From NCBI GenBank assembly GCA_030159075.1, contig BROG01000248.1, positions 121,001 through 185,000 of the forward strand: a DNA stretch of 64,000 nt, read 5' to 3'. This document shows, piece after piece, positions 48,636 to 59,352 of the stretch. The stretch comes from Atrina japonica. Taxonomy: Eukaryota > Mollusca > Bivalvia > Pterioida > Pinnidae. A program made the translations under genes and the position numbers. The number at the start of each line of letters is the position of its first letter. Position 1 is the first letter of the stretch. The notes under the pieces are model-generated. The model did not search any database. It was given only the letters and a program-made list of their open reading frames with translations, and was not told where the DNA came from.

Positions 48636-49452
48636 AATATAAAAATCTCAGATACCAAAGTATAAATCAATAGGATGTCCAGGACATAGATACAAATCCG
48701 GTAAAAATGGACAAACACGGACCTCTGGAAACCAAGAGGTGGGATCAGGTGCCATGGAGGAGTAAGCATCCCCTGTCGACCGGTCACACCCGCCGTGAGT
48801 CCACAGTCAAGTCCAATGAAACACGTGAGGAGTGTATCCTCGTCACAATTGGTACAGACGTCTCAACAACCGCCAACAAAAAGGCAACTCAACATTTCAC
48901 TTAGTGAAACAGAGTAGTCGCAAACAAGACTATTATACCGACCATAAAATTTGCGGAACGTTGACATTAAACGTGGTTTTCGATATCCCTGTGTCAATAA
49001 TTTGTCAGTGAGTAGTTTACCTCTGTATATGAAATCTTCATATGTTGTGCACGCCCTGGCATATCGGATCATTTGTGAAATATAAACTCCATATGCAGGT
49101 GACTGAGGGATATTACTACTTAAATGTGGAAAATTTACGATGGGAAAGCCGAAATCGTCGCGTTTATCGTATAGCTTAGTTGCTAATTTCCCGTCTGTGT
49201 TTATATTAAGTAAAATGTCTAAGTATGAAGCGTGTGTACTTGATTCTGTTGTATCTTTAATTTCTAGTTCGCTGGGATATATCGCATTGACATATGTATG
49301 AAAATTGTCATTATTAATTGACAAAACGTCGTCGATATATCTAAATGTCAAATTAAAGGACACCGCTAACTTTTTCTTCTTTTGATTCAGCAGTTTCTGA
49401 ATGAAGTCTGCTTCGTATGAATAAAGGAACAGGTCGGCCAATAAAGGAGCAC
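48636..49452 (-). repeat. Pseudo-LTR, 5' (upstream) copy
   Basis: A 5'-truncated copy of the element that precedes the full copy in tandem. Its frame is intact from LLADLFLYSYEADFIQKLLN through YIDDVLS, SYLDILLNINTDGK and SPAYGVYISQMIRYARACTT to the stop at 48863. It therefore shows what the frameshifted downstream copy should read. Confidence 0.9.
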
Positions 49453-49670
49453 TGATGTTTATAATATTTATAACCACTAGGTCATTGCCACTGCTGGTTG
49501 TCTAAATCTAAGATAGCCATCTTTTTACAGTGGCTACACTTACACGGATCTTGGCTATACGTTTAGATTTATTATTTGGCCTTGTTTGATACCACTTTCT
49601 CTTTTGAAAATATATTTAAAACTGGAGCTCAACAGATGAAGTCTAATTGACAGAAACGATCGTCTTGAAA
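49453..49670. repeat. Flanking repeat, right of Penelope-like element
   Basis: The part from 49548 matches 45210-45315 in direct orientation. The whole stretch from about 49500 matches 58470-58630 in inverted orientation (ACTTCATC, CCAAATAATAAATCTA and GTAACCACT-type phrases). I cannot tell whether this is a transposon or the edge of a segmental duplication. Confidence 0.7.
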
Positions 49671-50380
49671 ATTATAACTTTGGTATTATGTTGATAATAT
49701 TTATGATGTTTTTCAAGAATTTCAGTTGAACGATGAATAGTTGATGAATATCGATGCTTCTGTTCTAAGTGTGACAAAAATATGTATCACAATATTTGTG
49801 TAAAATAGGGATTTCAATGTACATATTAAATTTATACCAGGTAATTCATAACGATATCATCTTCATATTAATTTTTAAAATCGTCGACTTATTTTTTGTT
49901 GCATATCCAATAATTTAAACTATCTTTCCACCATTTTCAATAGCCCGAAAAACAAATGATCTTCTTATAAAGTCAAAGTCTTTACCAATCACAAGCATTT
50001 ATATTGTAATCATACGCCGTCTACGCTAGCTCTTCGATTTGACCCATCATTACGCACTGTAAAAGAGTTTGGTTTGACATGAAGTGTGAAAATGAATACA
50101 GCAACTTTGTTTATTTACAAGTTATATCCTAAACTATATATACGTATATGAATACCAAATAATATTATATGGAGAAAAATAATACTTGTAAATAGAAATT
50201 ATAGAAATCTGACCGACCTAAGGATATGCAGCATTGCACAAGTTACAAAACGAGTAATGTTTATCATTACACAGTGAAAAAAAGATTCGAAAATAGTAGT
50301 AATGACTCTCTCTCTCTCTCTCTGTTTGAATTCTTTTCATTATGGTATATTTATTACTGATCAGATCACTCAATTTAGTG
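49671..50380. other. Gene-free AT-rich DNA
   Basis: No exon or mobile element recognised; a short (TC)n of about 9 units is at 50309-50322. Confidence 0.55.
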
Positions 50381-51075
50381 TAAAGATACTGTCACTGCAT
50401 ATCCCGCAGCCGATCGGCTGAAACTGATATATTCAAGGCGCCATCATTAAGGGACATTAGCTGTGTTTCGCTTGTACTACATAGATTGATGTATGATAGC
50501 AAGTAAAAGATATACACAGATATAGAAATTCTTATATTCCTATATATTTTTGTGAAAATAAGGTCAGGTCAGTGTCGTATGCATATGAAAAAGTAAGGTC
50601 GAGTTTATTTTTTGCAAATGAAAAATTGTTCTTTTCCAAGCAATTTTCACGAAATATAAAGGGATTTTAAAATTTTTATGCATGTACATATCTCTTTTTT
50701 TATCGTACATCAAGCTAAGTACAATGCAGTAAAAGATAATTAAAAAAAAGAAGAAAAAAACAAACACAGCTATTGCCTACTTAAGATATCGGTATGCAAT
50801 CTATCGATACATATCTCCTGGCTTAATGTCCACACCTGCCATATCTGATTTAAAACATTTAAGTCACTCAACTGACAAGAACTAATACACACAAAGTTAT
50901 ATGCTTAATTAGAAATATTTAAAATTATTCATGAATCATTTTATAAGTTCAAAAAAGGGATGTTGATTTCAGAATATTTACACTTTGTTGTTCATCGATC
51001 ATTACCTGCTGTTGTTGCCTGTACGGATAGGATACGTGAGGATATCGAAATGTAATTTTTAAACTTTTTTAGCAC
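50380..51075. repeat. Segmental duplication, copy 2, left and middle blocks
   Basis: 50380-50446 and 50784-50945 match 36920-37145; 50950-51060 matches 40985-41100. The 3.8 kb of LINE-bearing DNA in copy 1 is absent here, while a 330-bp TTAA-flanked MITE is present only here. Confidence 0.8.
50451..50780. mobile_element. TTAA-flanked MITE (piggyBac-like)
   Basis: It starts GGGACATTAGCTGTGTTT after TTAA (50447-50450) and ends AAACACAGCTATTGCCTAC before TTAA (50781-50784). The paralogous empty site at 37001-37004 has one TTAA in the matching context (ACCACCATTAAAATATC versus CATCATTAA and TTAAGATATC). This shows a target duplication of TTAA, the signature of piggyBac-type transposition. Confidence 0.85.
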
Positions 51076-51314
51076 AAAGATTTATAGTACGCAAGTACTA
51101 GTTATATCGCTTTTTATTTTTTTTTACATTTTAATAACAAAAACACAAAACATGCCTGTTTTCACTTAAGGTACCAAAAACATGCCCAGGCTACCTGAGA
51201 GACCAACACAAGAAACACAAAGTTCACACATATTTGGTACAAGTAATATCCAAATATCTGTACATCAATTTTATATACGTGCAAACACATACACATACCG
51301 GCACATAAACACAA

Positions 51315-51320
<6 letters not shown>

Positions 51321-51394
<74 letters not shown>
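51321..51394. repeat. (TA)n microsatellite
   Basis: About 36 TA dinucleotides after CATACATGTA. Confidence 0.97.
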
Positions 51395-51397
<3 letters not shown>

Positions 51398-52415
51398 GTT
51401 ATTTTTTTGTTATTATAATGTAAAGTTCAATCTATAAAATAGCTAACTTCTGCCACTGGCCCATACATATTCTAAACCATTCCCACTATTAAAATATATA
51501 TACATATCATGTTAATTTTCTAAGTTAAATCTTATCATAATTTTCCACTACTACAATAAGTGTAGGGTGGTGCAGCGCGCCGACGCAAAGGATAATGGCT
51601 TGTTATACCTAAACGATACATTATCGAGGGATACTATTAAAACTACAGGTCAAAGACAGGTTCATAAGCATTTATTTACATACCGACTGCAGTTCCCTTC
51701 ATTGCAAGTATATAGAGCGATGTATTGGATTTGTCAGTATTTGCAGTCACGTGACCCGAGTGTTAATCGCTTTACATTTTGGCGTAGGAATGCATGAATG
51801 AATCAGTAAAGAATAGAATATCACATATTTACTTCTTATTTATTTAATCTTAAAAGCCATACATTACCACAAAACAAAAACAAAAAAAGAAATCGGAAAC
51901 CCAAGACTAAATCTACATCTGTAGCACACTGTACAGCCTACAGGCCCATATGGCAATATATCTAGGTCATGTTATGATGTTATGACCAGAGCCACAGACA
52001 ACAAAAATGAAAGTTCGCTTCGTAGTTACAACAGAAAAAAGAGTTATGCCTAGTGCAACTTCGTCAAGCATCTCTAATAAACAGGTCGATTTGTTTGCCG
52101 TCACCAGATATGCAGAAACAATTCGTCACTGGCATCGTGTGAAATCAGGCCGTGTGAAATACTTACGTAACTTACGTACGAATCAGTCATCATGGTTCCC
52201 AGCTGATTGGTAAAAAATGGCAAATAAAATGGCTACTTTCAGTGGTCATGAATGAATATTAGCTATCTCCCTTCTCGTAAGTCACACTTAAACTTTTTTA
52301 TGGTATATCCCATTAATGGTATATCAGAATTCAAAAGCAAATTCGTTGTAAATACATTATACAGCATAGCCATGGGCACAGCCATTTGCATTTTCAATTC
52401 TCTTCTGACACATTT
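51395..52415. other. Unassigned DNA with two modest open frames
   Basis: Open frames at 51567-51797 and 52007-52213 (plus) show no domain I recognise. The first contains GQRQVHKHLFTYRLQFPSLQ and looks more protein-like than chance, but has no clear start or splice borders. I do not assign a gene. Confidence 0.35.
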
Positions 52416-52426
52416 AATCTTCCGGT

Positions 52427-52692
52427 GGTGGTGGTGGTGGTGGTGGGGGGTCCGTGGCCGAGTGGTTAGAACATTGCGCTTTAAATCACAAGGCCTCTCA
52501 CCTCTGGTTCGAATCCTGCTAGGGTCATTTCGAATTAAGAGGGAAAGTTTGCCAGTTTTCTTGCGGAAGGTCGGTAGTCTTTACCCGGGTAACCGGGGTT
52601 TCTCCTCCACCAATAAAAAACTGGACGCCATCATATGACTAAAAAATTGTTAAGTATGACGTAAAACAAAAAATCAAATCAAATCAAAATCA
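52427..52692 (+). mobile_element. tRNA-derived SINE with target-site duplication
   Basis: The head has a Pol III A box in GTGGCCGAGTGGTTAGAAC and a B box in TGGTTCGAATCCTGC. The body has GCGGAAGGTCGGTAGTC and CTCCTCCACCAATAAAA, and the tail is ATCAAA-type. AATCTTCCGGT at 52416-52426 is repeated at 52693-52703, a perfect 11-bp target duplication. The leading GGTGG run (52427-52445) is either a 5' extension or part of the target. The intact boxes and duplication mark it as fairly young. Confidence 0.9.
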
Positions 52693-52703
52693 AATCTTCC
52701 GGT

Positions 52704-53490
52704 ACCAAGCAGACGAATATTTTAAAATATCTTCAAAACAAATCTGACACTTATTCAAAATTTTCCATAACACCATTTTCTTTCAAAATGATATGAAAAT
52801 AAGAAAGTAAATTTAATACCATTTAGTTTTTCTAGACAGAAAAGGGGAACTACATCTTGTCTCACACAGCTGTTTAGCTGTTACGTCATATGAAAAACTC
52901 CCACCGCAAAGCCAATTACATAGAATGAATTTCGTAACCAGCTGACTACAGGGTAATCTTAATTATTTACTAAGCACTTTTTGATATACAGCAACATTTT
53001 GAGTTAAATGAGAAATTATATCTGTTTTGTCCAACTAATGGAGCCAAACGCTCAAAAGAAAGGGGTAAAACGTTTTACCACACAGCCTAGAAAATCCTAT
53101 GCTTTCCATAAACCTAAAGCGCTTGATTAATACTCAGTTTTATTCAAATCAATAATTTCATTTAACATGTACAATGTATTTGATTAAAGTTAGAACATCC
53201 GATACGAAAAACTCATTTCTACAGCGGAAAAATGTCTCTTCCTTTGCCTTTTACCAACTCTCGTTGGAGGTGGAGATTTCTGATGTGGTATTGGCAAACT
53301 TAATATCTCTTATTACGTCTGTAGTCCCGAGCCAGGCAACATAAAACTTGGAAATGACTTGAGCCGGAAATTTTACTCAACCTTGACTAATTCTGAAATC
53401 TGATTGGTTGAGCAAGCCAAGATGAGAATATTCTCAGATTTGAGTAAATTCTCAAGTTGCCCTAGTCATAGTCAGATTATATTTCCTAAT
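52704..53490. other. Gene-free AT-rich DNA
   Basis: No exon, array or element recognised. Confidence 0.55.
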
Positions 53491-53494
53491 TAAC

Positions 53495-53650
53495 GTGTCG
53501 GTAGTCTTGTACGTAGTAACGTCAGTAGACTTTTACGTAGTAACGTCAGAAGTCTTGTCTGTAGTAATGTTAGTACTCTTGTACATAGTAACGTCAGAAG
53601 TCTTGTCCGTCGTAACGCCAGAAGTATTGTCAGTAGTAACGTTAACCCGG
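53495..53650. repeat. 24-bp minisatellite (GTAGTAACGTCAG), part 1
   Basis: About six to seven diverged copies of a 24-bp unit containing GTAGTAACGTCAG and AGTCTTGTCC. The unit is a multiple of three and reads VVTSEVLS in one frame, which is not a protein signal. Confidence 0.85.
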
Positions 53651-54114
53651 ATAATCCAGTCGTTATATTTCGCTCACTTCCATTACTACACTAAAGCCTG
53701 AATGCATGTACAATCAGAATTGTTCAACCGGAAGAAATTTTTACCGTGCCAGATTGTGATGTCATAGTAATTTACGTCAGAATTTTGTGGCGTTGCATTC
53801 ACAACCCGCAACACTCAGAGTTTTTCAAATTATTGTTATAAGAAAGTTGTAATTTATCGTAAAATTACATCTGTAAACTTATCATTCATTTGCAGTATAC
53901 GTTCAATACATTTTCTTTGTTTTTTTTTTCGAACATTTATTTATCCACAATTGATCCTCAAATTTGAAACGGAAATCAAGACTCCACAGAATCATATATT
54001 GAACGTCTCTGATTGGTCACCTTATTGACAGGGCAGCCAAGGGATTTTAACACATAATGCGTTCAAGCCCACTGGAGGGACTTTGACCGGAAGAGAGGGG
54101 CTGTAATCATTCGA
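53651..54114. other. Possible insertion between the two parts of the 24-bp minisatellite
   Basis: The two arrays are interrupted by about 465 bp that starts AACCCGGATAATCC and ends GGCTGTAATCATTCG. No clear inverted ends were found. It contains two GATTGGT-type phrases and a GTAATTTACGTCAG that may be a stray repeat unit. Confidence 0.35.
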
Positions 54115-54325
54115 GTTATAGTAACGTCAGTAGTCTTGTCCGTAGAAAGTATTGTCCAAGGCAGCTTTAGTAGTTTTATCCGTAGCAACGTCAGTAAACA
54201 AAGTTAGTAGTTTTGTAGGCAATAATGTCAGTATTTTTGTCTGTAATACCGTCAGTAGCCATGTCCGTAGCAATGTTTGTAGTCTTGTCCGTAGCTTTGT
54301 CAGTAGTATTGTCAGCAGTCTAACA
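54115..54325. repeat. 24-bp minisatellite, part 2
   Basis: Eight or nine diverged copies of the same family (GTAACGTCAGTAGTCTTGTC, CGTAGCAATGT, CCGTAGC). Confidence 0.85.
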
Positions 54326-55640
54326 TCATTGTGGGAATGAGGGGGTAAAAAGCCTACCTTAGGCGTTTTCCCACTGTATGCTATTAGGTGTTTTGCCCCC
54401 ATATATGCAGCTTGAGGGACATATATCCCCATAATGAAGACTGGCTTAACAAATGTAACTTGTTTGACCAGAAAGCATGTTAACACATTGTTAAATGAAA
54501 TATTAATGAAATTTATCAAGTTATTTTACATTCTTACAAATTAATAAATGTAATAACAAAAGTTACAATTTTCAAGACATATAAAGATATTATACCATAA
54601 AAATAATTACAAGTGTCAGATAAGTGATATCCATTCCGCAAAACGAGCCATAGGCGTTTAAACCAGACCACCACTCTACCCTAATCTATTAAGGTCCGTT
54701 TCCGAGGGAGTCGTTCTGTTATAGTGTTGTATAGAGAGGGGTACCTCTCTAGATAACTTTATAAGAGTATGGTTAAAGGGGAAAGGGTCATAACAGATCT
54801 AGTACACCTCGTGTCAAAATCTTGCTTTAAACCTGATCTAGTTTTGATTTTACTTTTTCTCAATGTTGTTTATATTGCGTGAACGCTGGTTATATAGCAT
54901 TCGGCGTTGTAAACATGTTTGTTTGCAATAAAATGTCATGTACGAAGGAGGAAATATTTGTTAGCATTGTGTATAATAAAACAGGAAAAGTGATTGTTGC
55001 CAGATATAGTTACCCGTTGTTAATACCACAAATATACTGATTAGATAACATGTATTTAACATATTAAACTCCAAGACGCTAACCAATATACCAAATGATG
55101 ATATTATCATTATGACTTTCATATTTTCTTCTAAGTTTACAATAATCTTTTAGATCCACATTAAGACTGTATATATCATCTATACAAGGGAAAAGCTTGC
55201 ACTTGTGAGGCAGGAGAATTCATATTTACAGCTCGTGATACGCTCTCGTGTGAAATATTATTCTTCTTCCACGGGAAATGAAATAAAAATGTTACTCTCC
55301 CCACTGGATACTCGTACTTATTGCTACAAGATCCAATCCGATTTGCCATCACTAATCGATGCATCTACGAAAAATTTGGTATAGGATAATTTTATCTCAG
55401 GTTTTATTTTCTGATGAGCGAACGCTTTGATACTCTGTTATAATATCTCCGACAGGGTAATTTAAAGAAAATAAAAAATGAACTGAAAAATATACATGCA
55501 GAATTAGACGCATATTCGAATACGAATCGAATTGTTGTCACAAATGTTCAAATACTGAGGTCTGTTATTCGTCTCTGGTCTTAATGTCATAGTGTGGTTG
55601 TGTGGCTCTTGTATAATGATGGAGTACGGTTATTTGGCTA
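54326..55640. other. Gene-free DNA
   Basis: No exon or element recognised; the upstream exon of cytochrome-like copy 2 may lie here or earlier, but I could not locate it. Confidence 0.45.
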
Positions 55641-55649
55641 TTGAATTCC

Positions 55650-56038
55650 ACCGCTTGTGATGGTCTAGTGGTAGAGTGTTCAACGGAAGGTAGCGGGTTT
55701 GATCCCCAGTACCGGGTTATACCACAGACATTGAAAAAAAATGTAATAACTGTGTCTTCGCTAAACGCTCGGCATACGATGTTAAAGTCACGAGTATTTC
55801 TGATGAGACTTAACACCGATGTTTCGTATTACGGTAGGCGTAGCACGTTAACTCGAATGATTATAGCGCCCTCTTTAGGTCAAAGTCCCTCCAGATATAG
55901 TGATTGCATTGAGCGAAATATAACGACTGGATTCGGTTTAGTGGCACGTAAGAGAACCCTACATTGGCGGAAGCCCATATCACAGGTTAACATGTGTGGA
56001 AGGTCACCTAAATCTGGTAACATCTCGATATAATTGAT
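55650..56038 (+). mobile_element. tRNA-derived SINE, second family
   Basis: A-box-like GTGATGGTCTAGTGGTAGAG and B-box-like GGGTTTGATCCCCAG, followed by a body with ACGCTCGGCATACGATG and GTGGCACGTAAGAG. The body phrases recur at 59591-59905 (GCGTTCGGCATACAAAATGG, GTGGCACGCAAAAG), so the two are copies of one family. Confidence 0.75.
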
Positions 56039-56125
56039 TTTTTGGTGGGATGTAAAATCAATATAAATTTCCTTTTTCTTAATTTCTAATACTGACTGGT
56101 AATCAAATACTATTCGAAAAAGTAT

Positions 56126-56487
56126 TTAAAGGGGAGCATTACCTGTGTTTTTTCAATAAAATGTTTTTCCTTTTTTACTACTTAGATTGATATGCAGTCA
56201 CAAAAAAAAAAGAGATACACGGTCACAAAAAATATTAAATTACTATATATTTTGTGAAAATTGCTTGAGAAACCCAGGTTTTCAATTGCAAGTGATTAAC
56301 TCAACCTTGCTATTTGTATATCAATACCACACTGGACCTGAGCTTATTTTCACAAAATATATAGTAAAATAAAGGATTTTTTTTATGCCTATGTATAGTT
56401 CTTATTTGTTATTGTACACCAAAATCAAGTAGTTGAAGTAGAAAGAAAGGAAATATTTGTTTGTAAACACAGTTAATGCCCCTTTAA
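56126..56487. mobile_element. TTAA-type MITE
   Basis: Begins TTAAAGGGGAGCATTACCTG (56126) and ends AGTTAATGCCCCTTTAA (56487), a near-perfect inverted pair that includes TTAA. The inner palindrome TTTGTGAAAATTGCTTGAG and ATTTTCACAAAAT is shared with 2425-3893 and 50451-50780. It lies just upstream of cytochrome-like copy 2. Confidence 0.85.
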
Positions 56488-56767
56488 ATGTGTTTGTTAC
56501 TACAGAATTTACTTAAAATATTTGTTTGAATTGAAAAGCATGATCGTTTTATAAAAGAGCGCTCGGAATTAAAAATGAAAACAAATCAATTCTGTCAAAC
56601 AACTTTTATAAACCCATTGAGAAAAATGTCGAATTAAAGTTTTTATCTACTTTTACCCCTTTAAGTCGATCACTGTATGTATGGTTAACTCACCTGTTAA
56701 TAGCAAAAACCTATGCATTGAAGCAATATAAAGTTTTGATCTTATTGTGCAATGTGTATATGTACAG

Positions 56768-57834
56768 GGACATCGTCAAAGCAAAAGCTGTTTACAAGGA
56801 GAACTGTAAAGATTGTCACAGAATCGGTGGCAGATCAAGTGATGTTAATCCGATTTCTATCTGCAAAGCTGACGAAAACTATAAAAATCCTTCAGGTAAA
56901 TCCCTACATGAGAGAAAAGTTAGTATTCTTTTCATTTTTCTGTATATATATAAATTCCTTCTCTGCCAATTTATTTGTCATAAACACAAGATCAACAGCT
57001 ATCTATTTTGAAAAAATAAATCTGCAATTATCTAATAAATTGTTGCTAGAAACCCACTACTGATTCAAAATTATATCTTGATATTCCCATCTTTTTATGA
57101 ATTTGATTTTCTCCTTGCCTGCATTCTTCTTATTTCAAACTATTTATTTCCAAATCGTTATGTTGTTAAGACCCCAGATTTGGCACCAATCCCAATTTTG
57201 GTCCTTTTCTGTCTGGGGTACATAAAAGTCTCTCTCTGTCTCTGTATCTTAGGAGGACATAAACACCAGGCGAAAAAGTGTTTCCATACTGTTTAAACAC
57301 TAGGTGATAAAGTGTTTCCATACTGTTTAAACACCAGGTGATAAAGTGTTTCCATACTGTTTACACACCAGGTGATAAAGCGTTTCCATACTGTTTAAAC
57401 ACCAGGTGATAAAGTGTTTCCATACTGTTTAAACACTAGGTGATAAAGTGTTTCCATACTGTTTAAACACCAGGTGATAAAGCGTTTCCATACTGTTTAA
57501 ACACCAGGTGATAAAGTGTTTCCATACTGTTTAAACACTAGGTGTTAAAGTGTTTCCATACTGTTTAAACACCAGGTGATAAAGCGTTTCCATACTGTTT
57601 AAACACCAGGCGATAAAGCGTTTCGATACTGTTTAAACACCAGGTGATAAAGTGTTTCCATAGTGTTTAAACACTAGGTGATAAAGTGTTTCCATAAAGT
57701 TAATTATGTAATACATGTATTACGATAACTCTTCATAAGACTTTCATTATTTTTCAGTGATTGCATTCAAATCCACATGGAGTGATGGTCCGATGCTTCC
57801 GGGAACAAAGCTGATTCCTTCCTATCTTCAATAG
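56768..57834 (+). CDS. Small CXXCH (cytochrome-c-like) protein, copy 2, last two exons
   Basis: Exons are 56768-56895 and 57758-57834, with acceptors TATATGTACAG and TTTTTCAG and donor GTAAATCC. The peptide runs DIVKAKAVYKENCKDCHRIG, GRSSDVNPISICKADENYKN, PSG, then VIAFKSTWSDGPMLPGTKLI and PSYLQ with TAG. Split codons fall at the same places as in copy 1 (42405-43945), so the genes are tandem paralogues. CKDCH is kept. The residue after PGTKL is I here and M in copy 1, so the usual downstream methionine ligand is not conserved, while a Met before LPGT is conserved in both. An upstream exon is required. Function is unknown beyond the heme-c-like motif. Confidence 0.72.
57257..57698. repeat. 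34-bp minisatellite in intron of cytochrome-like copy 2
   Basis: Thirteen copies of AAACACCAGGTGATAAAGTG then TTTCCATACTGTTT, with C/T variants (CACTAGGTG, AAAGCG). The unit starts just after the intron midpoint and is absent from the intron of copy 1, so it grew after the gene duplication. Each unit holds a CAGGTGA core. Confidence 0.95.
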
Positions 57835-58470
57835 TTACAGAATTATACTTTCCCGAGGTGTTATATTATATATTCAGTCAACCAATCTGAGAAAATAATT
57901 TACAAAAAGAAATCTAAAATTCAATTTCAATAGAGATTCATATAATGGTCATGTTATTTAAAAAAAAAAGTGAAATATATTTTGAATTGCTGAATTTATT
58001 GATTAAATATGATTTTGTTGTATATTGTATTTCTTGTATTAAGGAATTAAGCATACGACATGGGCCAAGGATTACGAGTTACATACACACACTTTTGTCA
58101 AGCCAGTTCTTTTCATAGATCAAGCATTTGAAATTAAAAAAAAATGGTGCTTTATTCATAATGAGTCATAGAAATGAAACTCTTCCCAGTAAATTGTCAT
58201 TTACTTTTTCTCTATCCCATCTGTATTTATAACTCTTAACAATTATCAGTTAACGTGCAAAAGGCTGAATTTTAAATTTTAACCGTTTTATCTTGCATTT
58301 CATTCGTGACGGGACGATATTCAAATGCTTAAATAAAGTTAATATTTTCTTCTTCACTTTCCTTTTCGTGTCAGGATGGTTTACATAATCATTTCATTTA
58401 CACACGACCTCTATTGTGTACTATCAATATATCCAAATGATATAAACATAATATCACAGCTGTACTGCTC
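57835..58470. other. 3' flank of cytochrome-like copy 2
   Basis: Homology to the flank of copy 1 is visible to about 57960. After that the sequence is AT-rich without recognised features. Confidence 0.5.
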
Positions 58471-58635
58471 AAGGCGATCGTTTCTATCAATTAGACTTCA
58501 TCAATTGAGCTTCAATTTAAAGCATATATTTATTTCCTAAAGAGAAAGTGGTATAATACAATGCCAAATAATAAATCTATATTATATAGTCATATCCGTC
58601 TAAGAGTAACCACTATAAAACTATGGACATCTTAG
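58470..58635 (-). repeat. Inverted copy of the sequence at 49500-49660
   Basis: GGCGATCGTTTCTATCAATT, GCCAAATAATAAATCTA and GTAACCACTATAAAA-type phrases are the reverse complement of 49500-49670. The phrase AGAGAAAGTGGTATAATA also recurs at about 61674-61690 (AGGGAAAGTGGTATAATAAA), so this is a dispersed element. Confidence 0.7.
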
Positions 58636-58941
58636 ATGTTGAAGAATTTAAATGATGTTATCACTGCCAAATATAACTTAAGTATAAGATTATCCGCTGG
58701 TACCGACATACCAGGTACCAATATCCAAATGGCATGGACTTCCGATAGAATGAAGAATGAACAGAACAGAATAAATTATTTTCAAAGACATTTAATCGTG
58801 GAATTGATAATTCTTTATTCTCGGTCTACTTGGTATTCTATGTTTCAGTTTCGAACACTCTATTCGCTGGCTTCACAGATTCAAGGGTTTTTATTAGTCC
58901 TTCCTGACCTGGTCTCGATCTACCTTGCCCTGAAAAAATAG
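58636..58941 (+). CDS. Unidentified open frame
   Basis: An open frame of 101 codons containing NLSIRLSAGTDIPGTNIQMA and SQIQGFLLVLPDLVSIYLAL. I recognise no domain. Its codon content is more protein-like than nearby chance frames, but there is no clear start context or splice border. It could be an exon, a transposon fragment or noise. Confidence 0.2.
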   Translation: MLKNLNDVITAKYNLSIRLSAGTDIPGTNIQMAWTSDRMKNEQNRINYFQRHLIVELIILYSRSTWYSMFQFRTLYSLASQIQGFLLVLPDLVSIYLALKK

Positions 58942-59352
58942 AAACCGACAGCTGTTTGTTTATGGAAACCAATGCTTATATTATGATATATTAAGCAAAT
59001 GCCATGACGATACTGATGTCTAAAAATAACCTCACCAAATACTGTTAACAAAATATTTACATTTATAAGTAACAATGACAACGAAAACACAAGAAAAGTA
59101 TAAAAGTACATTCACTGATTTTATGGAACTCGTATGTATATAAGTGAAATATCACAATTCAGTCATAGTTATTTAAATTCTAATAAAACAAATAATTTCG
59201 AAAAGAAGATATTTTAGAACGTTTCATGTGTTTGATAATGTATTTGAACATACATTTTATCATATTCTCGACAATATGTCGGGGGACAAAAATATTCATT
59301 GTGACAGCTTATATCGCTTTAAGCTTCATAAAAATGATTTTGTATTACTCAT

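Larger units (their letters stand above)
45316..49452 (-). mobile_element. Penelope-like retroelement, Naiad-type (N-terminal GIY-YIG), with pseudo-LTRs
   Basis: Read on the minus strand, the order is: a 5'-truncated tandem copy (49452-48636), an ORF with an N-terminal region, a GIY-YIG endonuclease, a CxC linker and a reverse transcriptase, then the tail ending at 45316. The direct repeats 45316-46133 and 48636-49452 are the pseudo-LTRs produced by tandem insertion. Canonical animal Penelope elements have the endonuclease after the reverse transcriptase. The permuted order with a CxC motif defines the Naiad/Chlamys clade described by Craig and colleagues in 2021. By eye I find only three differences between the pseudo-LTRs, so the insertion is young. 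Confidence 0.9.

Noticed and set aside
52427..52530. Functional tRNA gene
   Set aside because: A and B boxes are present, but the arms do not form a full cloverleaf and the sequence continues into a SINE body with tail and target duplication.
53495..53701. 68-codon frame with VVTSEVLSVV repeats as a membrane protein
   Set aside because: It arises from the 24-bp minisatellite and has no gene context.
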